In this document: in pieces, positions 29,716-39,741 of the stretch | Layout: every line of letters starts with the position of its first letter | Position numbering within the stretch: position 1 is the first letter of the stretch | Source: CAJQHK01 sp038142525 | Lineage (GTDB): Bacteria > Pseudomonadota > Alphaproteobacteria > Rickettsiales > UBA1997 | DNA length: 64,000 bases | Direction of reading: 5' to 3' | NCBI GenBank assembly: GCA_038142525.1 | Contig: JAYQKE010000015.1 | Location: 620,001-684,000, forward strand | Made by a program: the position numbers and the translations under genes | The notes under the pieces: model-generated | Told to the model about the DNA's origin: nothing | Database searches by the model: none | The model's input: only the letters and a program-made list of their open reading frames with translations

Positions 29716-31116
29716 ATGAATGTTGTTATATATGGATTAGATAAATTTCCTAGCTTTGTTAGATATCTTTCCGATTCTTTAAAAATTAAGATCTCTTTTT
29801 GTGAAAATGTAAATGAAAAATTAATAGATGGTTGCAAAAATTATTCTTATAATTTTCACTCTATAGAAAATGATGAATTTATACCTAAAGCTCCAACACA
29901 AATTATAGAAGAATTAAAAAATAATCATTTTTTATTTTTTCTAATTATGAATTCTAGACATAGTAAGGCAATATTAAGAAATTGCCTTTTTGATTTTAGA
30001 AGTATCGATTATGACGTCAATGCATTTTATAATTTAGTTGACTTTGCTTATCATATATTAACAACAAATAAAATAGAATTAATAATTTTTCATAATATTC
30101 CACATGAGGGAGGAGATTATCTTTTATATAAAGTGGCAAAATTATTAAATATTAGAACAATAATACATTATCAATCTATGATGTATAATAGATATTGTAT
30201 TTTAGAAAATATTGATGATTTTAAAAAAAATTATCCACCTAAAAGAAATATAAGCGCAGAAGAGGAGAAATATCAAAAAGATATAACAACAAAATTAGAG
30301 CATGTCAATAAGTTGGTTTTTATAGAGGAAGTAAAAAAGACTCTAGACAAAAAATCAAGAATCCAAAAATTTAATAAGAATTGGTTTAAATTGCTATTAG
30401 CTTTATTTTCTTTCAAGAGACAAACTATTTATAAAAGATTAATTAGAATATCATTATATTTACGTAAATCAAAAGAGATATCTAAATATATTAATTTACG
30501 CAATAAAGCAGTTTCTCATGATTTTGATTTAGAAAAAAAATTTGTATATTTTGCTTTACATGTCACACCCGAATTATCTGTTATCCCCTTAGGTGGCGAT
30601 ATATTTTATGATCAAATTATTTCTTTAGAAAAATTGTCATCAATATTGCCCGATGATTTTTATATTTATGTTAAAGATCATCCTTTTCAAGATAATATAG
30701 GAAGAGATGGGGATTTTTTTACTAGACTAAAAAAGATTAAAAATCTTAAATTGATAGCAACTAATTTTAGTAGTTCAAAATTAGTTGAAAAATCGCAATT
30801 TGTATCAACTATTTGTGGTACCGTTGGTTTTGAGGCTTTGCAATTACAAAAGCCGGTTCTAACTTTTGGTCTTGCTTGGTATAGTGGTTTTTCCGGAGTT
30901 TTTCAATATAAAGACGATCTTAATATCGAAAAATTGTTGGAATATAATGTTAGTCAAGATATTTTTAATAAGGAATTAGTTGATATTTCAAATAGATTAT
31001 ATGTTGGAATAGTTGACCGCGATTATGAGCAAAAAGTATCGGATGATTATTGTCCAGAGCAGAACCAGAAACTTCTTTATTCCAATCTTATGTCTGTAAT
31101 AAATGACAAAAAATAG
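29716..31116 (+). CDS. Capsule polysaccharide biosynthesis-like glycosyltransferase, copy 1
   Basis: 466 residues. The C-terminal half carries FALHVTPELSVIPLGGDIFYDQ, IYVKDHPFQDN and STICGTVGFEALQLQKPVLTFG, a layout like that of capsule-synthesis (KpsS/KpsC-like) glycosyltransferases, where GT..EA and KEHP-like motifs bind the nucleotide sugar. A second, interrupted copy is at 38311-39741. Placed just before the CMP-pseudaminic acid synthetase gene (14-base overlap), it is a good candidate for the transferase that puts pseudaminic acid on its carrier. That role is inference. Confidence 0.65.
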   Translation: MNVVIYGLDKFPSFVRYLSDSLKIKISFCENVNEKLIDGCKNYSYNFHSIENDEFIPKAPTQIIEELKNNHFLFFLIMNSRHSKAILRNCLFDFRSIDYDVNAFYNLVDFAYHILTTNKIELIIFHNIPHEGGDYLLYKVAKLLNIRTIIHYQSMMYNRYCILENIDDFKKNYPPKRNISAEEEKYQKDITTKLEHVNKLVFIEEVKKTLDKKSRIQKFNKNWFKLLLALFSFKRQTIYKRLIRISLYLRKSKEISKYINLRNKAVSHDFDLEKKFVYFALHVTPELSVIPLGGDIFYDQIISLEKLSSILPDDFYIYVKDHPFQDNIGRDGDFFTRLKKIKNLKLIATNFSSSKLVEKSQFVSTICGTVGFEALQLQKPVLTFGLAWYSGFSGVFQYKDDLNIEKLLEYNVSQDIFNKELVDISNRLYVGIVDRDYEQKVSDDYCPEQNQKLLYSNLMSVINDKK

Positions 31117-31798
31117 ACTTGCAATTATAACTGCTAGAGGTGGCAAGAAAAGAATTCCTAAAAAAAATGTAAAATCCTTTTTCGGGAAGCCGGCTATTGC
31201 TTATGCTATAGAAACTGCTATTAAGTCTAATTTATTCGATAAAGTAATGGTTTCCACTGATGCAAAATATATTGCAGATGTGGCAATAAAATATGGTGCT
31301 GAGGTGCCATTTTTACGTAGTAAAGAAAATTCAGATGATTTTTCTACTACTGCTGATGTATTATTTGAGGTTGTAAAAGAATATGAAAAGAAAGGCAGGC
31401 ATTATGATGAGTTATGTTGTATATATCCCTGTTCTATGCTTATTAATGAATCTGATCTTATTAAATCACATTCTTTATTAACTGATAATATTGATGCCGT
31501 TATTCCTGTTTGCAAATATAATGTACCAACTTATTTCCAATTTAAAATAACTGATAATAAATTAAAATATTTTAAAGAGAGTGGCAATTCTTCTAATAGA
31601 ACTCAAGATATAGAAGATACTTACTATGATGCTGGACAATTTTATTGGCTTAAAACTAATAATTTTATCAAAACAAAAAATATGATGCCAAATAATACTG
31701 CACCATATTTAATTAGTGAATTACATTGTCAGGATATTGATGATTTGGATGATTGGAAAATGGCAGAAATAAAATATCAAATTATAAATGGAAAATAA
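31103..31798 (+). CDS. pseF: Pseudaminic acid cytidylyltransferase PseF
   Basis: 231 residues. It activates pseudaminic acid with CTP to CMP-pseudaminic acid. The CMP-sugar synthetase start is AIITARGGKKRIPKKNVKSFFGKPAIAYAI, a nucleotide-binding loop rich in basic residues. STDAKYIADVAIKYGAEVPFLR follows, then YDAGQFYWLK near the end, as in PseF. It overlaps its neighbours on both sides (14 and 11 bases) and is followed by pseG and pseH, so the order F-G-H is compact. NeuA-type specificity is less likely because the whole pse set is present. Confidence 0.9.
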   Translation: MTKNRLAIITARGGKKRIPKKNVKSFFGKPAIAYAIETAIKSNLFDKVMVSTDAKYIADVAIKYGAEVPFLRSKENSDDFSTTADVLFEVVKEYEKKGRHYDELCCIYPCSMLINESDLIKSHSLLTDNIDAVIPVCKYNVPTYFQFKITDNKLKYFKESGNSSNRTQDIEDTYYDAGQFYWLKTNNFIKTKNMMPNNTAPYLISELHCQDIDDLDDWKMAEIKYQIINGK

Positions 31799-32834
31799 AA
31801 TAATTTTCCGAGTTGACTCTTCATTTCAAATTGCAACAGGTCATGTAATGCGCTGTCTAACTTTGGCAAAAATATTGCAAGAAAAGGGTGGTAGTGTAAT
31901 TTTTATTTGCCGAGATCTCAGGGGTAATATTATAGAAAGAATAAAAGAAGAAGGTTTTAAAGTTGAGATTTTATCGAAGCCAAATAAAAAATTAGAATAT
32001 AATGATCTAGATGATTATCTTAAATGGTTGGAAGTGGATTTAATCCAAGATGCAATTGAAACAAAAAATATTTTACAAAAATCAGGAAAAAATAATATTT
32101 TAATCATAGATCATTACGCCATTGATTATTCTTGGGAAGATGAGGTTAAAAATTATACTAATAAGATTATAATAATTGATGATTTGGCTAATAGAAAACA
32201 TAATTGTGATATTCTTATTGATCATAATTTATATCAGAATTATCAAAATCGTTATGATAATCTTGTTAGCAAAGATTGTCAAAAATTGCTAGGTCCAGAT
32301 TATGCAATTTTACGTAAAGAATTTTATGAATTGCAACCAAGAATAAGAACAGAAGTTAAAAATATTCTAATTTTCTTTGGAGGAATTGATAATGATAATT
32401 TAACCTTAAGAGCTATTAATTCTATCATTAGGTTGGAAAGTAATTTTAATGTTAAGGTAATTGGTGCAAAAAATCATCATCAAGAATTTATTAAAAATAT
32501 TTGTCAGAAAAATAATTTTGAATATATTGCTTATAGCGATAAAATGGCACAAATTATGAATTGGGCTGATATATCAATAGGAGCTGGAGGCACAACATCA
32601 TGGGAAAGATGCTGTTTAAAATTACCAGCTATTGTAATATCTGCAGCTGACAATCAGATTGAAATTTGTAATATTTTACATAAAAATAAGGTAATAAAAT
32701 ATATAGGTAGAGGAGATTGTGTTACAGAAAGTGATATATTATCAGTCTTATATAATGTAATGAAAAATTTTGATTTTAACTATTTAGAGGTAGGTACAAA
32801 ATTAAATGACTTAATAAATAATATTGCCTCATGA
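31788..32834 (+). CDS. pseG: UDP-2,4-diacetamido-trideoxy-altropyranose hydrolase PseG
   Basis: 348 residues. It removes UDP from the pseudaminic acid precursor to free the sugar for PseI. It is a GT-B fold protein related to MurG: IIFRVDSSFQIATGHVMRCLTLA at the N-terminus with the catalytic-region histidine, LIIDHYAIDYSWE, NILIFFGGIDNDN, and the C-terminal ISIGAGGTTSWERCCLKLPAI. All are standard for PseG. It overlaps pseH by 4 bases (ATGA). Confidence 0.92.
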   Translation: MENKIIFRVDSSFQIATGHVMRCLTLAKILQEKGGSVIFICRDLRGNIIERIKEEGFKVEILSKPNKKLEYNDLDDYLKWLEVDLIQDAIETKNILQKSGKNNILIIDHYAIDYSWEDEVKNYTNKIIIIDDLANRKHNCDILIDHNLYQNYQNRYDNLVSKDCQKLLGPDYAILRKEFYELQPRIRTEVKNILIFFGGIDNDNLTLRAINSIIRLESNFNVKVIGAKNHHQEFIKNICQKNNFEYIAYSDKMAQIMNWADISIGAGGTTSWERCCLKLPAIVISAADNQIEICNILHKNKVIKYIGRGDCVTESDILSVLYNVMKNFDFNYLEVGTKLNDLINNIAS

Positions 32835-33322
32835 AAATTTCTTTTATAGATCTGGATGAAAATTACATAGAACAAGTTAGATTGTGGCGCAATTCAAAAC
32901 ATGTTGCAAAATATATGATTAATGATCAAAAAATTACATTTGATCAGCAAAAATTATGGTTTGATAAAATTAAAAATGATCCAACAAAGAAATATCTTAT
33001 CGTAATATTTGATAACCATCCCATAGGTTTAGTAAATTTTATCAACATAAATAATCATAAATCCGCAGATTGGGGTTTTTATATTGGAGAAGTTGATTAT
33101 TTATCAAAAGGTCTTGGTAAAGAAATTATGAAGATGGCCATTAAATACGCATTTAATAATTTAAATCTAAAATCCATCAATGCTGAAATTATTTCAAATA
33201 ATCTTGCAAGTATATATTTGCATAAGAAATTGGGATTCATAGAGTATGATTTATTAAAAAATGCAATTAAAAAAGATGATAACTTTTATGATCTTATTAA
33301 GATGATATATGTGGCCAAGTGA
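32831..33322 (+). CDS. pseH: UDP-4-amino-sugar N-acetyltransferase PseH (GNAT)
   Basis: 163 residues, GNAT fold. It acetylates the 4-amino group of the UDP-sugar made by PseC. LWRNSKHVAKYMINDQKITFDQQ at the start and the acetyl-CoA loop YLSKGLGKEIMKMAIKYAF, then NLASIYLHKKLGF, are as in PseH. It is the last gene of the first rightward block, with the convergent FemAB-like gene 14 bp further. Confidence 0.88.
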   Translation: MKISFIDLDENYIEQVRLWRNSKHVAKYMINDQKITFDQQKLWFDKIKNDPTKKYLIVIFDNHPIGLVNFININNHKSADWGFYIGEVDYLSKGLGKEIMKMAIKYAFNNLNLKSINAEIISNNLASIYLHKKLGFIEYDLLKNAIKKDDNFYDLIKMIYVAK

Positions 33323-33336
33323 ATCATATGATGCTA

Positions 33337-34410
33337 TCATTTGTAATATTTCACTCCAGAATATATTGGGTATAAATCTCTAGTAAATTGTTTTTTATAT
33401 TCCCCCGTGGTATATTCCTTCATATCTTCTTTGCTGTAGTTTGTATTATCTGGTTTTGAAGGATAGACCACTCCAACATTGAATTTTTTATATCCTTGTT
33501 TTTTTGCATATTTTATTCCTTCCCATAAAGCAAGATTATTAACCCTATATTTAAAATATTCTTCTCTATTACCAGCTCTAAAATAAATTGCCCAATCTTT
33601 ATAAAATTGTAACGCAATTCCAGATATATCCTTATCCTTATCTTTTATTATAATAAAGACGATAGTTTTTTTATCATTTTCTTTTGTACAGAAATATTTT
33701 TTAAAGATTTCAAATGGAATCGAATATTTTTCACCTTTCAATCTAGTCTGAGTATTTACAAATAAATCAAAAAACCTTTTTGATATTTCATCAGAATCTC
33801 CTATTTCAATTTCAAAATTTTCTCTTTTGGCTTTTCTAATTGCACTTCTACAATCTTCTTCCAAATCCATCAATATATTATTTTCATCCTTTGTTAAATC
33901 TATAATTGTTGCAAGACGTGGCATAAAAAAAGGAAATTTAAAGAATCCATAATTCCAAAGAGGATTGTAATTATTTGTTATGTTCTGGGTGATATCAAGA
34001 TTAACTTCAAGTCTTGTGGCTTTTTTATTTTTTGCTATAGTTTCTAAATATTGAAATAAGAATTTTTCTATTTTTTTCTTTCTTTTTAAAGTTGTGTTAA
34101 TTATGGATGGACCATAATTATCTGTGGTAATATAGTAACTTTTATATTTATTTGTTAATTTTAAAAAAGTCTTAATAAATGGTCGAATAAAAATATTTGA
34201 TATTACTTTTTTCTCATGAAAGATAAAGAGAGGACATATTGCTAATATTTCTCCTTTTTGACTAGGATCAATTATAGCAAAGGAGATATTAGTCTTTTTT
34301 TCATATCTATTAATAAAAGAGGCTCTGTGATATAGCCAAGAATTAGAAGATTTGTCAACAAATTCATTCCATTTTTCACTCGATATATCCTGAAAAGAAA
34401 TAATTTTCAT
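33337..34410 (-). CDS. FemAB-like GNAT-fold acyltransferase
   Basis: 357 residues. The middle EDCRSAIRKAKRENFEIEIG and the following acetyltransferase-type half (ISGIALQFYKDWAIYFRAGN, LALWEGIKYAKKQGYKKFNVG) match the FemAB / GNAT-like family that moves aminoacyl or acyl groups, often to cell-wall peptides or surface sugars. The precise substrate cannot be read. It sits beside a mannose-1-phosphate guanylyltransferase gene on the same strand (31-base gap), which suggests modification of a surface glycan rather than the cell-wall bridge. This is inference. Confidence 0.7.
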   Translation of the reverse strand: MKIISFQDISSEKWNEFVDKSSNSWLYHRASFINRYEKKTNISFAIIDPSQKGEILAICPLFIFHEKKVISNIFIRPFIKTFLKLTNKYKSYYITTDNYGPSIINTTLKRKKKIEKFLFQYLETIAKNKKATRLEVNLDITQNITNNYNPLWNYGFFKFPFFMPRLATIIDLTKDENNILMDLEEDCRSAIRKAKRENFEIEIGDSDEISKRFFDLFVNTQTRLKGEKYSIPFEIFKKYFCTKENDKKTIVFIIIKDKDKDISGIALQFYKDWAIYFRAGNREEYFKYRVNNLALWEGIKYAKKQGYKKFNVGVVYPSKPDNTNYSKEDMKEYTTGEYKKQFTRDLYPIYSGVKYYK

Positions 34411-34441
34411 AAATAATTATTATTGGTAATATTTTATTAAA

Positions 34442-35869
34442 TTAATTTCTACCATAATTATCATCAAATCTTTTTATATCACTCTCATCAATTTTTTCAC
34501 CCATTTGCACTTCTATAATTTCAAGATCCTTACTTGTATTATTGATCAGACGATGTTTATGTTTTAAAGGAATAAAAGTTGATTCTCCTTTTGGTAGTTC
34601 AAATATTTTACCATTATTTTCAACAGTTGCAATACCATTAATAACCACCCAATGTTCACTGCGAAAATCATGGCTCTGTAAAGATAAAGAAGAGTTGGGA
34701 TTAACTAGAATTCTTTTTACTTTAAAATTATTTCCACTTTGGATTACTTCATAATATCCCCACGGCCTATAAACTCTATTATGAAATTTTACTTCATCTC
34801 TATTTTTTTGTAATAATTCTTGAGCTACTATTTTAATATCCTGACTTTTATTTTTATCCGCAATTAAGATTGCATCACTAGTTGCAATGGCCAAAATATT
34901 ATCAAGACCAAGACAGGTTATTAAGCTATTTTCTGATTTTATAAAAGAATTTTTAGTGTTATATAAAATAACATCTCCTTCAGCTACATTATTATTTTGA
35001 TCTTTTTTCTTCTGATCATATATTGAGTTGAAATCCCCAACATCACTCCAGCTAGCTTTCATTGTAGTAACGGCAATATTTTTTGTTTTTTCTAATATTG
35101 CATAATCTATTGAGATATCTTCAGCCTTTTCATAATCTAATTTTTGAATATTACAAAATATATCATTTTCTATAGAGTTTTTAATAGCATTATCTGCCAA
35201 TTCTAATTGTTTTGGTAAATATTTTTTTGCTTCAGATAATAAAATATCAGCTTGTAACAAAAAAATACCAGCATTCCATAAATAATTATTATCCTTGATA
35301 AAATCTTTTGCAGTTTGTTGATTTGGTTTTTCAATAAATCTTTCAATAGCAAAACAATTATTACTTATATTATTAGATTTTTTAATATAACCATATCCGG
35401 TGGAAGGAAAATGAGGTTTAACACCAAAAGTAACAATATTATTTTCTATAACTTCTAGAGCGTTAATAATTGATTCTTCAAATAATTCTTTTGGTAAAAT
35501 TAAATGATCACATGGTAAAAATAATAATTTAATTTTTTCATTTTTAGTAATGTCAATTGCTTTTATAGACGAGCAAATAATAGCCATAGCAGTATTTTTG
35601 GCTATTGGTTCTAATATTATAGATTTAGGTTCTAAAGATAAATTAAGATATTGTTGTAATGCTAAGAATTTATGGTCTTGATGTGTAATACAAATAGGGG
35701 GCAGGAAGATATTTTCATTAGATACTAATTTTAAGGTTTTAGTAAATAGGGTCTCCTTATCAATTAGATTATTTAAAAATTGTTTTGGCATTTTTTGACG
35801 TGACAATGGCCAAATTCTTGTACCAAAACCACCAGACAAGATTACAGGGAGTATTTTTGTTGAATTCAT
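34442..35869 (-). CDS. manC: Mannose-1-phosphate guanylyltransferase / mannose-6-phosphate isomerase
   Basis: 475 residues, the normal length of the bifunctional ManC/AlgA/CpsB type. The N-terminal pyrophosphorylase has VILSGGFGTRIWPLSRQKMPKQF and FIEKPNQQTA. The C-terminal cupin isomerase has RPWGYYEVIQSGNNFKVKRI, LSLQSHDFRSEHWVVINGIA and PKGESTFIPLKHKHRL with metal-binding His and Glu. It supplies GDP-mannose for a glycan. No phosphomannomutase or GDP-mannose dehydratase gene is in this window. It is divergent from the GT1 gene; the 93-bp gap carries a dyad. Confidence 0.92.
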   Translation of the reverse strand: MNSTKILPVILSGGFGTRIWPLSRQKMPKQFLNNLIDKETLFTKTLKLVSNENIFLPPICITHQDHKFLALQQYLNLSLEPKSIILEPIAKNTAMAIICSSIKAIDITKNEKIKLLFLPCDHLILPKELFEESIINALEVIENNIVTFGVKPHFPSTGYGYIKKSNNISNNCFAIERFIEKPNQQTAKDFIKDNNYLWNAGIFLLQADILLSEAKKYLPKQLELADNAIKNSIENDIFCNIQKLDYEKAEDISIDYAILEKTKNIAVTTMKASWSDVGDFNSIYDQKKKDQNNNVAEGDVILYNTKNSFIKSENSLITCLGLDNILAIATSDAILIADKNKSQDIKIVAQELLQKNRDEVKFHNRVYRPWGYYEVIQSGNNFKVKRILVNPNSSLSLQSHDFRSEHWVVINGIATVENNGKIFELPKGESTFIPLKHKHRLINNTSKDLEIIEVQMGEKIDESDIKRFDDNYGRN

Positions 35870-35894
35870 TGTTTGATTGTTTATACTAGATTCC

Positions 35895-35941
35895 TTTAGT
35901 TTGTTGTAGTCATACCATTTCCCATTTTAAGTCAAACTAAA
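35895..35941. promoter_or_regulatory. Inverted repeat in the divergent manC / glycosyltransferase promoter
   Basis: Nine-base arms TTTAGTTTG and CAAACTAAA (35895-35903 and 35933-35941), 29 bases apart, fill the middle of the 93-bp divergent gap. Centre-to-centre spacing is 38 bases, between three and four helical turns. It might be a paired operator serving both directions. Chance cannot be excluded. Confidence 0.3.
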
Positions 35942-35962
35942 CCTGAATATTAATATCATAAG

Positions 35963-37282
35963 ATGAAAATACTATTTGATGCAGATATATTTGCAAGATG
36001 CTATGAAAATAAAAAAATCAAATCAGGTATATTTTATTCCTACAAAGCAATATTAAATAATAATTTACAAGTAAAGGATGTAGAAGTTACTTTAGTATCT
36101 TTTTTAAGTGACCCAAGTCATGCAAAGATTATATTAGAAGAATATGGCATAAATGCTGATATTATTAATTGTCGGAGTAAAATATCAATAGCAATTAACA
36201 CGACTAAACAGATCTGTAAAGATTTTAGAGTTTTAAAAAAACAAAAATCAGGAATTAATAGTTTAATTTTAATTATAGTACGAATATTTTTATTACAATT
36301 AATATCGATTTTAAAAATTATAAATTTATTTGGTAATAATAATATTCATAATCAAATATCAAAATATGATTATTTTATTTCACCTAATGAAACAATTCCC
36401 AACATTATTAAAAATAATAATAATATAAAAAAAGCCATTATTCTTCATGATATGATACCATATTTATTTCCTGAAGAGACATCTGTAATAAAAAGTAAGA
36501 GTAAAATCATTAAAACCAAAAATAATTTTTTAAAAAAATTAAAATCTCTGAATCAAGAGGTGGCAATAATTTGTAACTCTAATAATACAGCAAAAGATCT
36601 TATCCATATAGAAAAAAAATTTCAGAATTATAATATAATAATTGCTCCATTTGCTTATGATAAACAACAATTTTTTTCATTATCAAAAGACAGTAAAAAT
36701 AAAATAACAAAAGTTCAAAAAAAATATCAAATTCCAACTGATAAATCATATATATTAAGTTTATGTTCCTTAAGCCCGCGTAAAAATATAGATTTTTTAA
36801 TTAAAGCTTTCGATATTTTTGTTAGTAAGTTTGATCTTCATGGTAAAATTAATTTAGTTCTTGCGGGATCAAAAGCTTGGCAAACAGAAAATATTTTTGG
36901 AGAGTATGAATCCAGTAAAGTAAAAGATAATATTATATTTACTGGATTTATAGATGATGAAGATATAAATTATTTATATAATGGTGCCAATTGTTTTGTT
37001 TATTCTTCAAAATATGAAGGTTTTGGTTTGCCAATATTAGAAGCAATGGCTTGTAATTTACCAGTGATTACATCAAATACTTCTTCAATGAAAGAGGTTG
37101 CAGGTAATGGTGCATTATTAATTGATCCTAATAATATAGATAGTTTAGTTGCAGCTTTTGAGAAATATTTTTTTGAAAAGGGTTACAGAGAGAAATTGAT
37201 TGAACATAGTAAGAATAATGTTAAAAGATTCTCATGGCAAAAAACATGTGATATAATATTAAAATCCTTAAAAAATACCTAA
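35963..37282 (+). CDS. Family 1 (GT4-like) glycosyltransferase
   Basis: 439 residues with a GT-B fold. The C-terminal nucleotide-sugar domain is plain: ILSLCSLSPRKNIDFLIKAF, LVLAGSKAW, IIFTGFIDDEDINYLYNGA, then YEGFGLPILEAMACNLPVIT with the two glutamates of the EX7E motif. It is retaining in type. Donor and acceptor are unknown; GDP-mannose is possible because the divergent neighbour makes it. It is followed one base later by pseI, so both belong to the second rightward block. Confidence 0.88.
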   Translation: MKILFDADIFARCYENKKIKSGIFYSYKAILNNNLQVKDVEVTLVSFLSDPSHAKIILEEYGINADIINCRSKISIAINTTKQICKDFRVLKKQKSGINSLILIIVRIFLLQLISILKIINLFGNNNIHNQISKYDYFISPNETIPNIIKNNNNIKKAIILHDMIPYLFPEETSVIKSKSKIIKTKNNFLKKLKSLNQEVAIICNSNNTAKDLIHIEKKFQNYNIIIAPFAYDKQQFFSLSKDSKNKITKVQKKYQIPTDKSYILSLCSLSPRKNIDFLIKAFDIFVSKFDLHGKINLVLAGSKAWQTENIFGEYESSKVKDNIIFTGFIDDEDINYLYNGANCFVYSSKYEGFGLPILEAMACNLPVITSNTSSMKEVAGNGALLIDPNNIDSLVAAFEKYFFEKGYREKLIEHSKNNVKRFSWQKTCDIILKSLKNT

Positions 37283-37283
37283 T

Positions 37284-38318
37284 ATGATCTTTTCTAAAGA
37301 TAAATTATTTACCATTGCAGAGTTATCTGGTAACCATGATGGATTTCTAGACCAAGCTTTAAAAATTATAGATTCTTTGTCAGAAAGTGGCGTTAAAGCA
37401 ATTAAATTGCAGACCTATAAAGCTGACACCATTACATTAGATTGTAATAATAAGGATTTTATGATTACTGATAAAGATAGTCTTTGGCATGGTTATAATT
37501 TATATCAATTATATCATAAAGCTCATACACCTTGGGAATGGCATAAAGAAATATTTAATAAATGTAAAAAATTGGGTATATTATGCTTTTCTAGCCCATT
37601 TGATGAAACAGCTGTTGATTTTTTGGAAACATTAAATTGCCCATGTTATAAAATAGCCTCTTTTGAAATTACTCACTTACCATTAATCAAAAAAGTTGCT
37701 TCCACAGGTAAGCCAATGATAATTTCAACCGGTATGGCAAATCTTACAGAAATATCAGAAGCTTATGAAACAGCTAAAAAATATGGTGCTAAGCAAATTG
37801 CTCTATTAAAATGTACTAGCTCTTATCCTGCTGATGCAAGCGATGCTAATATAACAACTATAGAAGATCTAAAAGAAAAATTTCCAGATGCTATTATTGG
37901 CTTATCAGATCATACTTTAGGAATTGGAGTTGCAATTGCCGCTATTGCAAAAGGTGCCAGAATAATTGAAAAACATGTTACTTTAAATAGAGATGATGGA
38001 GCTGTAGATAGTGCTTTTTCGCTTGAACCTAACGAATTTAAATTATTATGCACAGAAGGAGATAGGGCTTTAAAATCAATAGGTAAAGTTAGATATGGCT
38101 CTAGCGATAATGAAAAAAATTCTCTAAAATTTAGAAGATCAATTTATATTTCTAAAGATGTTAAAAAGGGTGAAAAAATAACAGATAATAATATTAAAAT
38201 TATTCGCCCTTCATATGGCTTAGAACCAAAATTATATGATAATATAATTGGTAAAAAATTTAATAATAATTTTTCGAAGGGAACAGCGTTAAAAAAACAA
38301 TATATTTCAAATGATTAA
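37284..38318 (+). CDS. pseI: Pseudaminic acid synthase PseI (NeuB family)
   Basis: 344 residues. It condenses the hexose from PseG with PEP to give pseudaminic acid. The TIM barrel is marked by FTIAELSGNHDGFLDQAL, AIKLQTYKADTITLD, FSSPFDETAVDFLE, YKIASFEITHLPLI and IGLSDHTLGIGVAIAAIA. The C-terminal SAF/antifreeze-like domain (about residue 285 on, RRSIYISKDVKKGEKIT) closes the site. TKAD-like and FGLSDHT-type blocks favour PseI over sialic or legionaminic synthase. It overlaps the next gene by 8 bases. Confidence 0.92.
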   Translation: MIFSKDKLFTIAELSGNHDGFLDQALKIIDSLSESGVKAIKLQTYKADTITLDCNNKDFMITDKDSLWHGYNLYQLYHKAHTPWEWHKEIFNKCKKLGILCFSSPFDETAVDFLETLNCPCYKIASFEITHLPLIKKVASTGKPMIISTGMANLTEISEAYETAKKYGAKQIALLKCTSSYPADASDANITTIEDLKEKFPDAIIGLSDHTLGIGVAIAAIAKGARIIEKHVTLNRDDGAVDSAFSLEPNEFKLLCTEGDRALKSIGKVRYGSSDNEKNSLKFRRSIYISKDVKKGEKITDNNIKIIRPSYGLEPKLYDNIIGKKFNNNFSKGTALKKQYISND

Positions 38319-39741
38319 TACTATTATTTGGAATTTTTTTGGTAATAACAATAATGTAACCGAGCAATGTAATTTATTGCATAAAAATAATATAATAAAT
38401 ATTAAATATAGCTTTGGTATTAAAGAATATAAACATTCTAATAACAATATTAAACATCTAACATTTGATAGTCTTTTTCACTGGGACACAATTAAGACTC
38501 AATATAATTACAATCAGGAAGAAAATAAACTTTTAAATAATATTGCTGATAAATATTGGGCATATTTTTCTTTAATAAATCATAGAAATATCATCAGCTC
38601 TAAAACGTTAGATCTTGTTGGTAAATTAGATGTTAATTATAATTATCACTTTTTTCGTTTATTAATTAGTTTTTATTATAATCTAATTAAAAAAAATGAT
38701 ATAAAATTTATCTTATTTGCTGAATTTCCTCATATTGCCATAGATTTTGCTTTATATATCCTTGCTAAAGAATTAGGTATTAAAACCTTATTTTTTTATC
38801 AATTAATATTAGAAAATAAATTTATTTGGGGAGAAGATGTTGAAGATATATCAAATATTGCGCAAAAAAATCTTGATTTAAATCCTGATAATGTAGAGCC
38901 AATTAAATATAAGGTAAAAACTCCCTTATATATGAAAAATATTAGGGATATTTGTACTGAAGGGGTTAGAAAAAACAATATTACAATATTAAAATTTATT
39001 AAAGTTTTAATAGCGCTGATTTTGGGTAAAGGTAAGCTTATAGAATATGTTACAAAAAAATGTTCCCATTTTTATATTAGAAAAAATTCTTATATAAATT
39101 ATTTGTCAAATAGAAATAAATTAATGCTTCATGATATTGATTTGTCGCAGAAATATGTTTATTTCCCTTTGCATTTACAGCCAGAGCTTACAACAATTAC
39201 AATGGGTGGTTATATATATCATGATCAATTAAGAGCAATTGTAGATCTAAGATCAAAATTACCAAAGGATATAAAGATATATGTTTAAGAAAATCCAAAA
39301 CAAACTTACGTTCAAAGGTCAGATGAGTTTTTTTGGCGTTTATCAATGATAGAGGGAGTAAAATTGGTTGATATAAAATTTGATACTTTTAAATTATTAC
39401 AAAATTGTTTATTTTGCGCCTCTATTACTGGTACTGCAGGATTTGAAGCAATTCATATTGGCAAACCAGCATTGATATTTGGTCATGCTTTTTACAATAA
39501 TCTTGAAGGAGTATTTAAATTTGACAATAATTTTGATATTAATCAAATAATGAATTATAAAATAGATTCTGATAAATTAAAAAATGATCTAAATAATTTA
39601 AATAAAAAATTGGGTAGAGGCATAATTACTTTGGAAATTTATTCAGATATATATTCAAAATTTGATAAGGAACAAAATATAAAAAATTTAACAGAAAATT
39701 TTACTAAAATCATCAATCATATTTTCAAAAAAAATGCTTAA
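38311..39741 (+). pseudogene. Capsule polysaccharide biosynthesis-like glycosyltransferase, copy 2, interrupted by in-frame TAA
   Basis: A paralogue of the protein at 29716-31116. It shares FPLHLQPELTTITMGGYIYHDQ, and GTAGFEAIHIGKPALIFG. The frame stops at TAA 39286-39288 in the motif IYV-stop-ENP, exactly where copy 1 has IYVKDHP. The frame does not change, and the rest follows to 39741 (about 476 codons in total). A lysine AAA changed to TAA would explain it. It is either a recent nonsense mutation or a base error. Gene overlaps at both ends (8 bases each) show that the unit is otherwise intact. Likely a sugar transferase for pseudaminic acid; inference. Confidence 0.7.
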
